Origin: Chloroflexota bacterium
GTDB lineage: Bacteria; Chloroflexota; UBA11872
DNA: 64,000 nt
Direction: 5' to 3'
NCBI GenBank assembly: GCA_022824495.1
Contig: JAJDZU010000017.1
Location: forward strand, 1 to 64,000
The position numbers and the translations under genes were made by a program. The notes under the pieces are model-generated. The model was not told the origin of the DNA. It saw only the letters and a program-made list of their open reading frames with translations, and did not search any database. This document shows, one piece after another, positions 1-8,879 of this stretch (position 1 is its first letter; every line of letters starts with the position of its first letter).

Positions 1-268
1 GGCCGGAGGGTACCCAATGGCAGCTCCCACGGACGTCGCGGTCGGGATCGATGTGGCCAAGGCCCAGTTGGACATCGCGGTCGAGCCCAGCGGCGCGACC
101 TGGACGGTGCCGCGCTCGCGGGGCGGGTTGCGGCGCTTGCCGGAGCAGCTCCAGGCGCAGCGGCCGACCCGCATCGTGCTGGAAGCCAGCGGCGGCTACG
201 AGCGGCTCGTAGTGGCCAGCCTGGCCGCGGCCGGTCTGCCGGTGGTCCGGGTCAATCCGCGCCAGACC
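1..268 (+). pseudogene. IS110-family transposase, 5' fragment
   Basis: From the ATG at 17 the reading frame gives the N-terminal RuvC-like part of an IS110 transposase: GIDVAKAQLDIAV carries the first Asp of the DEDD site, followed by LEASGGYE and VVRVNPRQ. Homology stops near base 268, where the sequence runs into an oppositely oriented IS5-type transposase. About three quarters of the gene, including the Tnp_20 C-terminal domain, is missing, so it cannot be active. The frame stays open to 1459, but that extension is antisense to the IS5 remnant and is not a real protein. The first 114 bp recur at 3356-3469. Confidence 0.75.
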
Positions 269-1150
269 CAGGTAGCGCACCGTCCGATACCCGTAGCTCC
301 GCTTCAGCGTCCCAAAGACGTGCTCCACCGGTGCACGCACGGGCGCGATCAGCACATTGCGCCGCTGCTGCCAGTAGGGCAACCCGCGCTGGTGCTTGTG
401 CGAGCGATGCATGATCCGGTCCTTGATCCCCCGCGCGTGCAGCCGGGCTCGCCGGGCCTTGGACTCGTAGGCCTTGTCCGCGTAGACGGCCCGCTCGTCG
501 CCGCTGATCAGCGTGTCCGCCACCTCGCTTTCGTTCACGTGCGCCGGCGTCAGCACGGCCCGCCGGATCAGCCGCGACTGCGCATCCACACCCAGGTGCG
601 CCTTGTAGCCAAAGTGCGCCGGCCCCCCTTGCCGGGTCCAGGTCGTGCCCGGGTCGGTGGGGCTGCCCGCGCCCGGCCCCGCCTGCGGCGGCGGCCGCCG
701 CGCCTGGGCCGCCACCAGCGTGGCGTCCATGAGCGTGCCGGCCTTGACCAGCCAGCCGGCCGCGTCCAACTGCCGGGTCACTTCCGCGAACAAGCGCTCG
801 CCCAAGCCCCGCGCCGCCAGCGCGCTCCGAAAGCGGCTGATCGTCGAGTGATCCGGGACCGGGCCCTGCAAGCCGAGCCCCGCGAAGCGCCGAAACGACA
901 GCCGATCCCACAGCGCCGCCTCGATCTCCGGGTCGGAAGCGGTGTACCACTGCTGCAACAGCAGCACCTTCACCATCAGCAGCGGGGGATAGCTGGGCCG
1001 TCCCTCCGGGGCGGCGTAGAGGTCGCCGACGACCTCCGCCAGCGGGTCCCAGTCCAGCACCGCGTCCACTTGCTCCAACCGCGCATTGCGGCCGACCTTC
1101 TCGGGCAACAGCGCGTCCGCGAACGAGGCGTCTCCCAACTGCCGATGCAT
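262..1150 (-). pseudogene. IS5-family transposase, C-terminally truncated
   Basis: Read on the minus strand from ATG at 1150, this gives an IS5-type DDE transposase: MHRQLGDASFADALLPEK at the start, LLMVKVLLLQQWY, then PDHSTISRFRSAL, the catalytic-region segment TLMDATLV, and AVYADKAYES near the end. After the typical VEHVFGTLKRSYGYR and YLGLAR stretch the protein should finish within 30 to 40 residues, but the frame instead reads antisense through the IS110 fragment and off the window edge. The junction lies at about 262-268, where the two elements share a few bases. The element therefore lacks its 3' end and one terminal repeat. The longest minus-strand ORF here (252-1211) is in a different, non-coding frame. 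Confidence 0.75.
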
Positions 1151-1204
1151 GCCCCATCTCCGCCCCAAAAACCCAGTGCCTCCATGGTCGCCGCACTGAC
1201 CAGT

Positions 1205-1380
1205 TATGCAAAGGTCTCCTCGAGGGAGAGGGCTGGGGTGAGGGTGGCAGCTACCCCCAACACTCACGCCGGCGTCCGGCAACCAGGCTCGCCAAACCAA
1301 CCTCTTAATCCGTCTCCTGTGGGCGAGGGTTGGTATGAAAATCTTTCAGTCACCCACCCCCGGGTTACTGAACATTCGCC
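1205..1380 (-). repeat. Diverged inverted copies of the dispersed repeat
   Basis: On the minus strand this stretch contains a segment close to ACCCTCACCCCAGCCCTCTC (rc of about 1222-1247) and a second one with CCAACCCTCGCCCACAGGAG (rc of about 1314-1334), both resembling the repeat seen intact at 3545-3603 and 8423-8482. The copies are degenerate and in opposite orientation. No gene is supported between the IS5 remnant and the aldolase pseudogene. Confidence 0.4.
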
Positions 1381-1462
1381 AGCAGAGGTCCGGTCAGCGC
1401 TGCTGGCGGCTTGCGCGGCGGTCGGTCACACTGCCGGCGTTCGCCGACATTGGACCTGAACT

Positions 1463-2204
1463 ATGCCTTCAATGCGACCGAACCGCGTGAAGCACAAGCT
1501 GGCCGACGGGGAACTGGCCACGGGCGTGATGGGCACCGGGATGACGGCGGACCTGATTGAGTGGCTGGGCCCGCTGGGTTTCGACTCCGTGTGACTGGAA
1601 GGCGAGCACGGGCCGCTGGACTACTGCGACATCCCCGACCAGTCGCGCGCCGCCGACCTCTGGGGCATGACCTCCATCGTGCGCGTCAACGAGAACCGCT
1701 ATGGGCCCATCTACCGCGTGCTGGATCTGGGCGCCCAGGGCGTCTGCGTGCCGCACGTGGACACGCGCGACCAGGCCCAGGCCGTGGCCGACGCCTCCAA
1801 GTTCTTTCCCGTGGGCAAGCGCGGCATGACCACTTCCCGCCAGGGATACGGCGCCTCGGACTTCTACGAGCGGGCCAACGACGAGTGCCTGGCCATCATC
1901 CTCATCGAGGACATCGTGGCCGTGAACAACCTGGACGAGATCCTGCAGGTCGAGGGCGTGGATATCTTCTACGTCGCGCCCGGCGACCTCGGTCAGAGCC
2001 TTGGACTCGACCCACCCCGAGGTGCAGGCGGTGATCGACCAGGCCCTCGGGACCATCGTGGCCTCGGGCCGCCACGCCGGAACCCTGGTCACCTCCGCCA
2101 ACGTCGAACGCTACGTCGACATGGGCGTCGGCTTCGTCACGACCAGCCTCAACGCCTGGATAGCCGAAGGCGCCAAGGACTTCCTTGAGAGAGCTGGACG
2201 CTAA
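1463..2204 (+). pseudogene. HpcH/HpaI aldolase family pseudogene
   Basis: From ATG 1463 the frame reads MPSMRPNRVKHKLADGEL, a normal HpcH/HpaI aldolase (citramalyl-CoA lyase / 2-keto-3-deoxy aldolase type) start. It is interrupted by an in-frame TGA at 1592-1594, just before LEGEHGP, which matches the family's E-H-G active-site segment. It resumes through GVCVPHVDTRDQA and VEGVDIFYVAPGDLGQSLG (metal-ligand region) and then shifts frame near 2000; the end, from THPEVQAVIDQAL to WIAEGAKDFL, is in the +1 frame and stops at 2204. One stop plus one frameshift make a functional product unlikely. An intact but distant family member lies at 54013-54807. It sits among IS remnants, which fits decay after transposition. 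Confidence 0.85.
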
Positions 2205-2968
2205 GTCTGCGTTGCCGCCGTTATATCGGCGCTGATATCACGAAGGCGTGTTGGCCGCACGTATACCTCCTCGACCAACGTACGGCCGGGCAGGCAGGCG
2301 CAGAGGCGAACGATGGCAGCCACGTCTTCGGGCTGCATCATCGTCGCGCGAGCCTCGGCGTCGGGGACCAAGGCGCGACTCTCCAGAATCGGTGTGTCGG
2401 CCTCTCCGGGGTAAATCGTGCAGGCCCGAAGACCTTGATCGCGGAGTTCGTTGTTCAGGCTCTGCATGACACTTGCCACGGCTGCTTTGGCGGCGCCGTA
2501 GGCAACTCCGGACATGGGGGTGCAATTCACGGCGGCGTACGATGAAATCGTGATCACCGTGCCGGTACCGCGTGCCAGCATTGCGGGCAAGGCTGCTTGC
2601 GTGAGAATCAGCGGGGCCGTCACGTTGAGCCGGTGCACAGCCGCAAAATCCTCGGCGCCGATCGTGCGCACGCTGCGCGACCGACTAGGGCCGCCGGCGT
2701 TATTCACCAGGACATCCAACCGGCCGAATTCTGACTCCGTCCGCGCCACGACGCCGCGCGCGGCGTCGTGATCGGTCAGGTCGGCCGAAAGCGCCAGCGC
2801 CGTGCCGCCGGCGCCTCGAATCGCGGTCGCCGTCTCATCGAGCAGCCCCTGTCGCCGCCCAACCAGCGTCACCGCCGCTCCTTCCCCGGCCAGCGCAATC
2901 GCGCTGGCCCGCCCAATTCCGGTTCCCGCGCCGGTAACCAACGCGACCTGACCATTGAGCTGTTTCAT
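2201..2968 (-). CDS. SDR-family NAD(P)-dependent oxidoreductase
   Basis: A 255-residue classical short-chain dehydrogenase. Seen: the dinucleotide motif TGAGTGIGRA (residues 12-21), NNAGG at 89-93, catalytic Ser at 142/143 in ITISSYAAV, and the YGAAK catalytic Tyr157-Lys161. RRQ after the second strand hints at NADP preference (inference). The open frame runs upstream to 3655, but the ATG at 2968 gives the standard MKQLNGQVALVTGAG start, so I use it. Substrate unknown. The gene converges on, and slightly overlaps, the end of the aldolase pseudogene and is isolated between mobile-element remnants. The C-terminus (LPGRTLVEEVYVRPT) is typical and not truncated. Confidence 0.9.
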   Translation of the reverse strand: MKQLNGQVALVTGAGTGIGRASAIALAGEGAAVTLVGRRQGLLDETATAIRGAGGTALALSADLTDHDAARGVVARTESEFGRLDVLVNNAGGPSRSRSVRTIGAEDFAAVHRLNVTAPLILTQAALPAMLARGTGTVITISSYAAVNCTPMSGVAYGAAKAAVASVMQSLNNELRDQGLRACTIYPGEADTPILESRALVPDAEARATMMQPEDVAAIVRLCACLPGRTLVEEVYVRPTRLRDISADITAATQT

Positions 2969-3355
2969 CGCGGCGTCTGCCTTTCGCAGCTGCTGGATTC
3001 TCGGTTTTGGCTCACTCTGAGGAGCGACGCTACGTCCGCCGGGTAGCGACGTCGATCCCCGCGTCTTCGTGCACCGCTGATCAAGCCCATCATCCCATCC
3101 ATGCCCCCCGGAAGACCTTCGCAGAACGCCCCCGCCCCCGAAGGCGCCGCGGCTCTGTCCTCCCTTGTATGTTCCCGAAGCTCTGGATTCGCCAGGGTGA
3201 CAGTGCAGGGGCCGGGACAGACCGATCTGCCCTGGGTCGTTGGAGACCGTGGGAGAGCAGGGTCGTCCCGGCCCAGCCGCTGGCCCAGAGCCCGAACAGG
3301 TACCGGGGCCGTGACGACGAGCCCGAATCTGCAAGGCAGGGCGTGTCGCCAGCGT
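2969..3355. other. Intergenic stretch, no gene recognised
   Basis: The overlapping ORFs here are low-complexity GC-driven frames with no recognisable motif. It is presumably the promoter side of the SDR gene plus scar sequence up to the second IS110 fragment. Confidence 0.5.
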
Positions 3356-3469
3356 GGCCGGAGGGTACCCAATGGCAGCTCCCACGGACGTCGCGGTCGG
3401 GATCGATGTGGCCAAGACCCAGTTGGACATCGCGGTCGAGCCCAGCGGCGCGACCTGGACGGTGCCGCG
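3356..3469 (+). repeat. Second copy of the IS110 5' end
   Basis: This 114-bp segment matches window bases 1-114 with one visible difference (AAGACC here, AAGGCC there). It includes the bases upstream of the transposase ATG (3372) and the first ~33 codons (GIDVAKTQLDIAV). Homology ends abruptly after GGTGCCGCG. The two copies are in direct orientation and bracket the aldolase pseudogene and SDR gene. Confidence 0.9.
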
Positions 3470-3544
3470 ACCGCACCCTGTGGGACCCCACCATGGCCTA
3501 ACCCTTGACCCCCAACACAGGTGCTCTCCCCCCAGGAGAGACCT

Positions 3545-3603
3545 TTGCGTAACCGGGGGTTGGTTGCGCGGAAGACCCTCACCCCAACCCTCTCCCCGGG
3601 GAG
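3545..3603 (+). repeat. Dispersed repeat, copy A (interrupted by IS481)
   Basis: A 59-bp sequence starting TTGCGTAACC and containing GAAGACCCTCACCCCAACCC. It matches 8423-8482 with two substitutions and one indel. It ends exactly at the left end of the IS481 element; purine-rich sequence resembling the rest of the repeat (GGAGAGGGAGAGAG) resumes just right of the element, at about 4874. Confidence 0.8.
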
Positions 3604-4867
3604 TGTGTAGACCGGAGACATCATGAACACCCGTTCGGAGACATGGTGAACACATTGGAGAGCCATGAGGGTATGGACTGGTGCCGTTCGATGATCGATC
3701 GATGACGGAGCAGCGGGCGGAGTTTGTGGCGCTGGCGCAACAGCCCGGCGCGAATCGGCGGGCCTTGTGCCGGGCCTTCAGGATCGCGCCGGCGACCGGC
3801 TACAAGTGGCTGCAGCGCTACGCGGCCGAGGGGCCGGCCGGCTTGCAGGACCGCTCGCGGCGGCCCCACCACAGTCCGGCGCAGACCGACCCAGCCATCG
3901 AGCGGGCGGTGCTGGCCCTGCGCGCCCAGCACCCCACCTGGGGTGGCCGCAAGCTGCGCGTGCTGCTGGCCCGCCAGGGGATCCAGCCCCTCCCGGCCAC
4001 CTCCACCATCACCGCAATCCTGCGCCGCCACGAGGCCCTGGATCCCGCGCAGGGGGCCGGCCAGCCGCGGGCGTTGCAGCGCTTCGAGCATCCCTATCCC
4101 AACGCCCTGTGGCAGATGGACTTCAAGGCGGGCTGGCCCTGCGGCCCCGGGCGCTGCCATCCGTTGACCATCCTCGACGACCACTCGCGCTACGCCCTCG
4201 GCCTGGTCGCCTGTCCCAATCAGCGCACCGCCACCGTGCGCGCCCACCTGATCACGGCCTTCCAGCGCTACGGGCTGCCGGACCGCCTGCTGGTCGACAA
4301 CGGCAGTCCCTGGGGCAACCACCCGGCCCATCCCTATACTCCGCTGACCGTCTGGCTGCGGCGCCTGGACATTGCCGTCAGCCACAGCCGGCCGTACCAC
4401 CCCCAGACCCTGGGCAAGGACGAGCGCTTCCACGGCACCCTGCAGCGCGACCTCGGGCGGCAGCCGCCGCGCCCCGATCTGGCCAGCTGGCAGACCGCGT
4501 TCGATGTCTGGCGGCAGGAGTACAACCAGGTGCGGCCCCACGAAGCGCTGGCCTTGGCGGTGCCCGCCAGTCGCTATCACGTCAGCTCCCGGCCCTATCC
4601 CGCGCAACTGCCGCCGCTGCCGTATGGCCCCGACGATCAGGTTCGCAAGGTCCAGGCCGGCGGCTGGGTGTCCTTCCAGGGCCGCCACCTGCGATTGCCC
4701 AAAGCCTTGCGCGGCCAGGCCGTCGCCTTTCGTCCGACCGCCACCGACGGCTGCTGGGCGATCCGCTTTTTGACCGACGACTTGGGCACCCTCGACCTGC
4801 GAGAGCCCGCCTAAAAGTGTTCACCATGTCTCCGAACACCTGTTCACCATGTGTCCGGTCTGGACAC
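3604..4867 (+). mobile_element. IS481-family insertion sequence, apparently complete
   Basis: Roughly 1.26 kb with imperfect ~50-bp terminal inverted repeats: the left end (3604-3653) finishes CGGAGACATGGTGAACAC and the right end (4817-4867) starts with its complement GTGTTCACCATGTCTCCG. Each end also holds a second, partial ATGGTGAACA-like internal repeat. One intact transposase gene fills the middle. The flanks show only an imperfect possible target duplication (CCCCGGGGAG left, CCCCAGGAG right). The element interrupts a copy of a dispersed chromosomal repeat. Confidence 0.85.
3681..4814 (+). CDS. IS481-family transposase
   Basis: About 377 residues. The N-terminal helix-turn-helix region (NRRALCRAFRIAPATGYKWL) is followed by the integrase core. 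The DDE residues are visible as Asp in WQMDFKAGW, Asp in LLVDNGSPWG and Glu in LGKDERFHGTL. The C-terminal segment GGWVSFQGRHLRLPKAL is typical of IS481. No stops or frameshifts, so the protein is probably functional. GTG 3681 and ATG 3702 are both possible starts. It lies between matched terminal inverted repeats. Confidence 0.9.
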   Translation: MPFDDRSMTEQRAEFVALAQQPGANRRALCRAFRIAPATGYKWLQRYAAEGPAGLQDRSRRPHHSPAQTDPAIERAVLALRAQHPTWGGRKLRVLLARQGIQPLPATSTITAILRRHEALDPAQGAGQPRALQRFEHPYPNALWQMDFKAGWPCGPGRCHPLTILDDHSRYALGLVACPNQRTATVRAHLITAFQRYGLPDRLLVDNGSPWGNHPAHPYTPLTVWLRRLDIAVSHSRPYHPQTLGKDERFHGTLQRDLGRQPPRPDLASWQTAFDVWRQEYNQVRPHEALALAVPASRYHVSSRPYPAQLPPLPYGPDDQVRKVQAGGWVSFQGRHLRLPKALRGQAVAFRPTATDGCWAIRFLTDDLGTLDLREPA

Positions 4868-4956
4868 TTCCCCAGGAGAGGGAGAGAGAGCCGCCCTGCA
4901 TTTGAGTGCGCGGGGTGTTTTGCAACGGTCTCTCATGAGCGTGAGTCAGACACGAC

Positions 4957-4992
4957 CTGCGCGGAGGCGGGCGTGGGCCCGCCTCCGCGCAG
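4957..4992 (-). terminator. Strong hairpin downstream of amt
   Basis: A perfect 16-bp GC-rich stem (arms CTGCGCGGAGGCGGGC and its complement) with a 4-nt loop, 38 bp after the amt stop codon. There is no long U tract on the minus strand (GTCGTGTCTG follows), so it may act as a terminator or as a 3' stabilising hairpin. Confidence 0.6.
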
Positions 4993-5030
4993 CATAGGCA
5001 ATTCAGCGCTTAGCCCATCAGTTGCTCGGG

Positions 5031-6428
5031 CTAATCGTCCTCTCCGTCGTACTCCTCGGGCATGAGGACGAACTCGGGGTAGGCCTCGATGCGGAGTTCG
5101 CCGGCGTCCTGGCCGAGTTGCTCGACTTGTTGCGACACGCGCGAGCCGATGGTCAATTCCAGCAGCTTCCAGAGCCCGAAGGAAACGATGAACACGAAGG
5201 CGCCGATGGCCAAAATGCCGATCAACTGCACGTGGAACGTGCCGCCAGCGGCGATGCAGACGGCGAGGGTTCCCCAGATACCCGCGAACAGGTGCACGGG
5301 AACCGCGCCGACCACGTCGTCCTGCCGCAGCTTCTCCAGCAGCTTCATCCCGGCCACGCAGATCACGCCGCCGATGGCACCGATGATGATCGCCCAATAG
5401 TGATCGACGATATCGGGGCCGGCGGTTATGGACACCAAACCGGCCAGGGCGCCGTTCAAGCCGCCCAACACGTCGGTTCGTCCGAAAATCGGCCGCGACG
5501 CGACAAGGGCAGCCATAGCGCCTGCCGCGGCGGCGAGGTTGGTGTTGACCAGCACGTGGCTCATTGCAATGGCGTCAGCCGCGCTGCCGAGCGCCAGCTG
5601 GGAGCCGCCGTTGAAACCGAACCACCCGAGCCAGAGGATGAAGACGCCGAGCGTGACCATCAGGACGTTTGACGGCGGCGTGGCCCGGGCCGTGCCGTCC
5701 TTCTTGAACTTCCCGAGCCGAGGACCGACGACGAGGATGCCGGCGAGCGCGGCCCAGCCACCGGTGCTGTGCACGATGGTGGAGCCGGCGAAGTCCTGGA
5801 ATCCCAGCCCGTCCAGCCAGCCACCACCCCAGGTCCAGGCCCCGACGATGGGGTAGATGATGGCGGTGAGGATCAAGACGAAGAGGAAGAAGGACCAGAG
5901 CTTGACCCGCTCGGCCAGAGCGCCCGACACGATGGACGCGGCGGCGGCCACAAAGACCATCTGGAAGAACCAGTCGGACATGGTGGAGTAGGCGTTTTCG
6001 CCGGCCAGAACGGCCGCCGCGTCGCCCTCGCCGTTGACCAGGGCGATCTCTTCAGCCGACGGTCCGTAGAAGAGCTTGAACGATCCAATGAAGTTGCCGA
6101 TGAGATCGCCGTACATCAGGTTGTAGCCGATGATGAAGTAGGCCAGTCCGGCAATCGAGTACAGGCCGATGTTCTTCAGACAGATCATGGAGGCGTTCTT
6201 GGTCCGCACGGACCCGGCCTCGAGCATGGCAAAGCCGGCGCTCATCCACATGACCAGCGCGCCCCAGACCAGGAACGCAAAGGTGTTGAGCACGTAAACG
6301 GCTTCGGCTTCGACGCCCTGCGCCTGCGCCACGGCGGGCCGTGCCAGGAAGATGCCGAGGGTCGCGGCCGCCGCCAGCAATAGAAGGGTGCGTCGGCGCT
6401 GTCCAAACAGTTGCATGATTGCGGTCAC
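5031..6428 (-). CDS. amt: Ammonium transporter (Amt family)
   Basis: About 465 residues, the normal Amt length plus a signal-like N-terminus (RRRTLLLLAAAATLGIFLA then AVAQAQ). Family segments seen include GFAMLEAGSVRTKNA, QMVFVAAAASIVSGALAER, GSTIVHSTGGWAALAG, WLGWFGFNGGS, NTNLAAAAGA and DDVVGAVPVHLFAGIWGT, with the pore His pair in the two H-containing helices. It forms a trimeric inner-membrane ammonia/ammonium channel. I prefer GTG 6428, preceded by GAGGGGAG at a suitable distance, over ATG 6416. No glnK gene is adjacent, so PII regulation cannot be inferred from context. The tail (PEEYDGEDD) is acidic. A strong hairpin follows the stop. Confidence 0.95.
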   Translation of the reverse strand: MTAIMQLFGQRRRTLLLLAAAATLGIFLARPAVAQAQGVEAEAVYVLNTFAFLVWGALVMWMSAGFAMLEAGSVRTKNASMICLKNIGLYSIAGLAYFIIGYNLMYGDLIGNFIGSFKLFYGPSAEEIALVNGEGDAAAVLAGENAYSTMSDWFFQMVFVAAAASIVSGALAERVKLWSFFLFVLILTAIIYPIVGAWTWGGGWLDGLGFQDFAGSTIVHSTGGWAALAGILVVGPRLGKFKKDGTARATPPSNVLMVTLGVFILWLGWFGFNGGSQLALGSAADAIAMSHVLVNTNLAAAAGAMAALVASRPIFGRTDVLGGLNGALAGLVSITAGPDIVDHYWAIIIGAIGGVICVAGMKLLEKLRQDDVVGAVPVHLFAGIWGTLAVCIAAGGTFHVQLIGILAIGAFVFIVSFGLWKLLELTIGSRVSQQVEQLGQDAGELRIEAYPEFVLMPEEYDGEDD

Positions 6429-6761
6429 GGCTACTCCCCTCGATGAGTCCACAGCGATTAGCCCAGCACGCGAGGAGAGGGTACCGAGCGCCGGGGTTTT
6501 TTCCCAACTCCGAAGCATTGCGCGACTGAACGAAGCGCGGGATTGGCTGCCTGTTGTTGCGGGCAGATGTCACGAAATTTCGTGGGCGGTGAGCGCCCTG
6601 AATCGGCGATGGCCTCGTGTGCGGACGGATGCCCATGGCTCCCAGACAGCCAAGATCTTGGAAACTCGTCGACCTCGATCACATTGGGCGCAGGGCCGCG
6701 GTATGCGGGACAGCCGGGCAGACCATTCATTTCGGCCGGCTAGCAAGGCGTCTTCCGCCGA
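6429..6761. other. Intergenic region upstream of amt
   Basis: 333 bp between the murJ stop and the amt start, both minus strand. No protein or RNA is recognised. It presumably holds the amt promoter; I could not pick a convincing NtrC/GlnR-type site by eye. Confidence 0.5.
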
Positions 6762-8339
6762 CTAGCGGGGGCGGAGGCGGGAGAGGCGGGTGGTGAGTTC
6801 GGTGAGTTCGCGGCTGGCGAGGAGCCAGGCGACGGCGAGGTAGGCGAGGACGGCGGCGGCGAGGTAGGCGGCCAGGAGGAGGGCGGAGTCGAGGCCGATG
6901 GGGCCGTCTGACCAGGTGGTAACGCGGAGGACGGCGATGACGAGGCCCATCATGCCGGCGGCGACGAGGGCGGTGGCGGCGACGGACAGTTCGGGACGGC
7001 CGAAGGCCATTCCGCCGCGGCGGTGCAGGACCACGCCAAGAATGACGGCTTCAACCAGGACGCCAACGGACAGGCCGAAGGCGATACCGCCGATGCCGAA
7101 CCACTGCGCCAGGAACCAGGACAGCAGCATGTGGAAGGCCAGGGAGGCCGCGGCAATGGCGACGGGGGTGCGGGTGTCCTGCATGGCAAAGAAGCCGCGG
7201 ACGAGGATTTCGACGGCCGAGTGCCCAGCCAGCCCGAGGGCGAAGAAGCGGAGGGCGACGGCGGTGATCTCGGTGGCGTGGGCATCGAAGGCGCCGCGCT
7301 GAAAGAGGACGGCAACGAGGGGTTCGGCCAGGATCGCGAGAACGACGGCGGCGGGCAGGTTGAGGAAGACGATGTGGCGGGCGACGCCGCTGACGCGGGC
7401 GGCGAAGAGTTCACGGTCGCCGCCGGCCCAGCGGCCGGCAAGTTCGGGAAGGGCAGCTTCGCCGAGGGCCATGCCGAAGACGCCAAGGGGAAGCAGCATC
7501 AGCAGGAAGCCGTTGTTAAGGGCGGCGACCGCTGAGGGGCCTTGCAGCGAGGCCAGGATGTTGACGTAGATCAGGCTGGCCTGCAGCACGGCGACGCCGA
7601 GGAGGCGCGGCAGCATGAGGACGATGACGCGGCGGACATCGGGGTTGGCGAGGCCCCAGAAGAACCGAAAGCGGCCCCAGGACGCCAGGCCGGGCGCCTG
7701 GACGGCCAGATGCAATACCGCGCCGATGAGGGTGCCCCAGACGAGCCCGCGGAGTCCGAAGGCCCGAGCCAAAACCAGGGCGCCGATGATGATGCCGACG
7801 TTGTAGAGCAGCGGACTTATGGCCGGGGGCACGAAGCGGCGCTCGGCCTGGAGGGCGGCCTTGGCGAGGGCGCTGAGTCCGAGCAGGACCGGGGAAAGCA
7901 TGAGCCAGCGGGTGGCGTCGACGGCCAGGTCGTGGGTGCCGGATTCGAAACCGGGGGCAATGGCCGTCATAAGCGGCTCGGCGATGAGGACTCCGAGCGC
8001 GGCGAAGGCAGCGGTGGCGAGGAAGACGAGGGTGGCGACGCCGCTGAGGAGTTGTCGCAAGGCTTCGGGATCGCCGCGGGACTTCACCTCGGCGTAGACG
8101 GGGATGACGGCCGAGAGCAAAGCGCCGCCGGCGAGCAGCATGAAGATGGTGTCGGGTATGCGGAAGGCGGCATACCAGGCGTCGGCTTCGGGGCCGACAC
8201 CGAATTGGGCGTTGATGGCGGCCTGGCGGACGAAGCCGAGAATACGGCTGAGGGCGATGGAGGCGAGGACGATGCCGGCGGCGGCGGCGATGCCTCCGCC
8301 GAGGCCGTCGGATTCCGGGCGTGGAGTGTCCGAGGTCAC
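6762..8339 (-). CDS. murJ: Lipid II flippase MurJ (MviN family)
   Basis: 525 residues with about 14 hydrophobic segments. Diagnostic stretches: ALSRILGFVRQAAINAQFG with the conserved Arg-rich first helix, PDTIFMLLAGGALLSAVIPVY, LPLGVFGMALGEAALPELA and FFAMQDTRTPV. MurJ exports lipid II across the cytoplasmic membrane for peptidoglycan synthesis. This supports a walled organism and agrees with murE and the FemX-like gene at 58.7-61.3 kb. The gene stands alone here, not in a mur cluster. A dispersed repeat lies directly upstream. Confidence 0.93.
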   Translation of the reverse strand: MTSDTPRPESDGLGGGIAAAAGIVLASIALSRILGFVRQAAINAQFGVGPEADAWYAAFRIPDTIFMLLAGGALLSAVIPVYAEVKSRGDPEALRQLLSGVATLVFLATAAFAALGVLIAEPLMTAIAPGFESGTHDLAVDATRWLMLSPVLLGLSALAKAALQAERRFVPPAISPLLYNVGIIIGALVLARAFGLRGLVWGTLIGAVLHLAVQAPGLASWGRFRFFWGLANPDVRRVIVLMLPRLLGVAVLQASLIYVNILASLQGPSAVAALNNGFLLMLLPLGVFGMALGEAALPELAGRWAGGDRELFAARVSGVARHIVFLNLPAAVVLAILAEPLVAVLFQRGAFDAHATEITAVALRFFALGLAGHSAVEILVRGFFAMQDTRTPVAIAAASLAFHMLLSWFLAQWFGIGGIAFGLSVGVLVEAVILGVVLHRRGGMAFGRPELSVAATALVAAGMMGLVIAVLRVTTWSDGPIGLDSALLLAAYLAAAVLAYLAVAWLLASRELTELTTRLSRLRPR

Positions 8340-8879
8340 TGCGTGAGTCCGGTCGAGCCGTGGGTCGCGTTGCGCCGTGCGGAATGAAGTGCCCTACGGC
8401 GAAGCTCTTCCGCAAGAAACTGTTGCGTAACCGAGGGTTGGTTGCCCGGAAGACCCTCACCCCAACCCTCTCCCACGGGGAGAGGGAGAAAGAACGGCCC
8501 GTCTCTCGAGGTCGAGCGGCGTTGTACAACGGTCTCCCTGGCGAGGGCGACGAGCGGCGCGCCCGAGGGGGCGAGGGCGGCATCGGGGGTCGCTGGGGTG
8601 AGCGCCTCGACCGGAAGACTCTCACCCGGCGGGAAGGAGTTAGCGGAGAGGAGCGAGAGGTGAGCGAAGAGGGGGCGAGAGGCGTTTGCAAGGGCCTTCA
8701 GTGGGAGAGGGGGGAGCAAGAGCGGCCGCGGCATTGAGGGCTCGGAGCGTTGGGCGGCAGTCACTTCGCGGAGAGGGAAAAGCCTGCGGACCTGCTGGGA
8801 GAGGGAAGGCGTGGAGCTTGAATCCGCACTTTGGGGTGAAGTGCGGGGGAGGCCTGGGGCGGGGTTAAGATTGAGGGGA
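8340..8879. other. 540-bp intergenic region with repeat and hairpin
   Basis: Contains the dispersed repeat copy B (8423-8482), then about 300 bp of purine-rich GAGAGGG sequence, and at 8824-8846 a perfect 8-bp hairpin CCGCACTT / AAGTGCGG with a 7-nt loop and no T tract. It separates divergently transcribed murJ and the glycosyltransferase, so promoters for both probably lie here. No gene is supported. Confidence 0.5.
8423..8482 (+). repeat. Dispersed repeat, copy B (uninterrupted)
   Basis: 60 bp nearly identical to 3545-3603 (TTGCGTAACC start, GAAGACCCTCACCCCAACCC core). Here the purine-rich half AGAGGGAGAAAGAACGG follows directly, showing what the IS481 insertion interrupted in copy A. Confidence 0.8.

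Noticed and set aside
252-1211. 319-residue minus-strand ORF as a protein
   Set aside because: It is out of frame with the IS5-type transposase read from 1150; the transposase frame gives recognisable motifs and this one only GC-driven Ala/Gly/Arg.
1592-1594. TGA read as a sense codon (recoding)
   Set aside because: TGA is the normal stop of many intact genes here (lexA, the tandem AAA ATPase, the DarA-region genes) and this gene also has a frameshift, so decay is simpler.
6429-6761. Regulatory RNA upstream of amt
   Set aside because: No conserved riboswitch core or convincing secondary structure recognised by eye.
8824-8846. Intrinsic terminator
   Set aside because: Good 8-bp hairpin but no T tract on either strand and it lies between divergent genes, so a terminator makes little sense.
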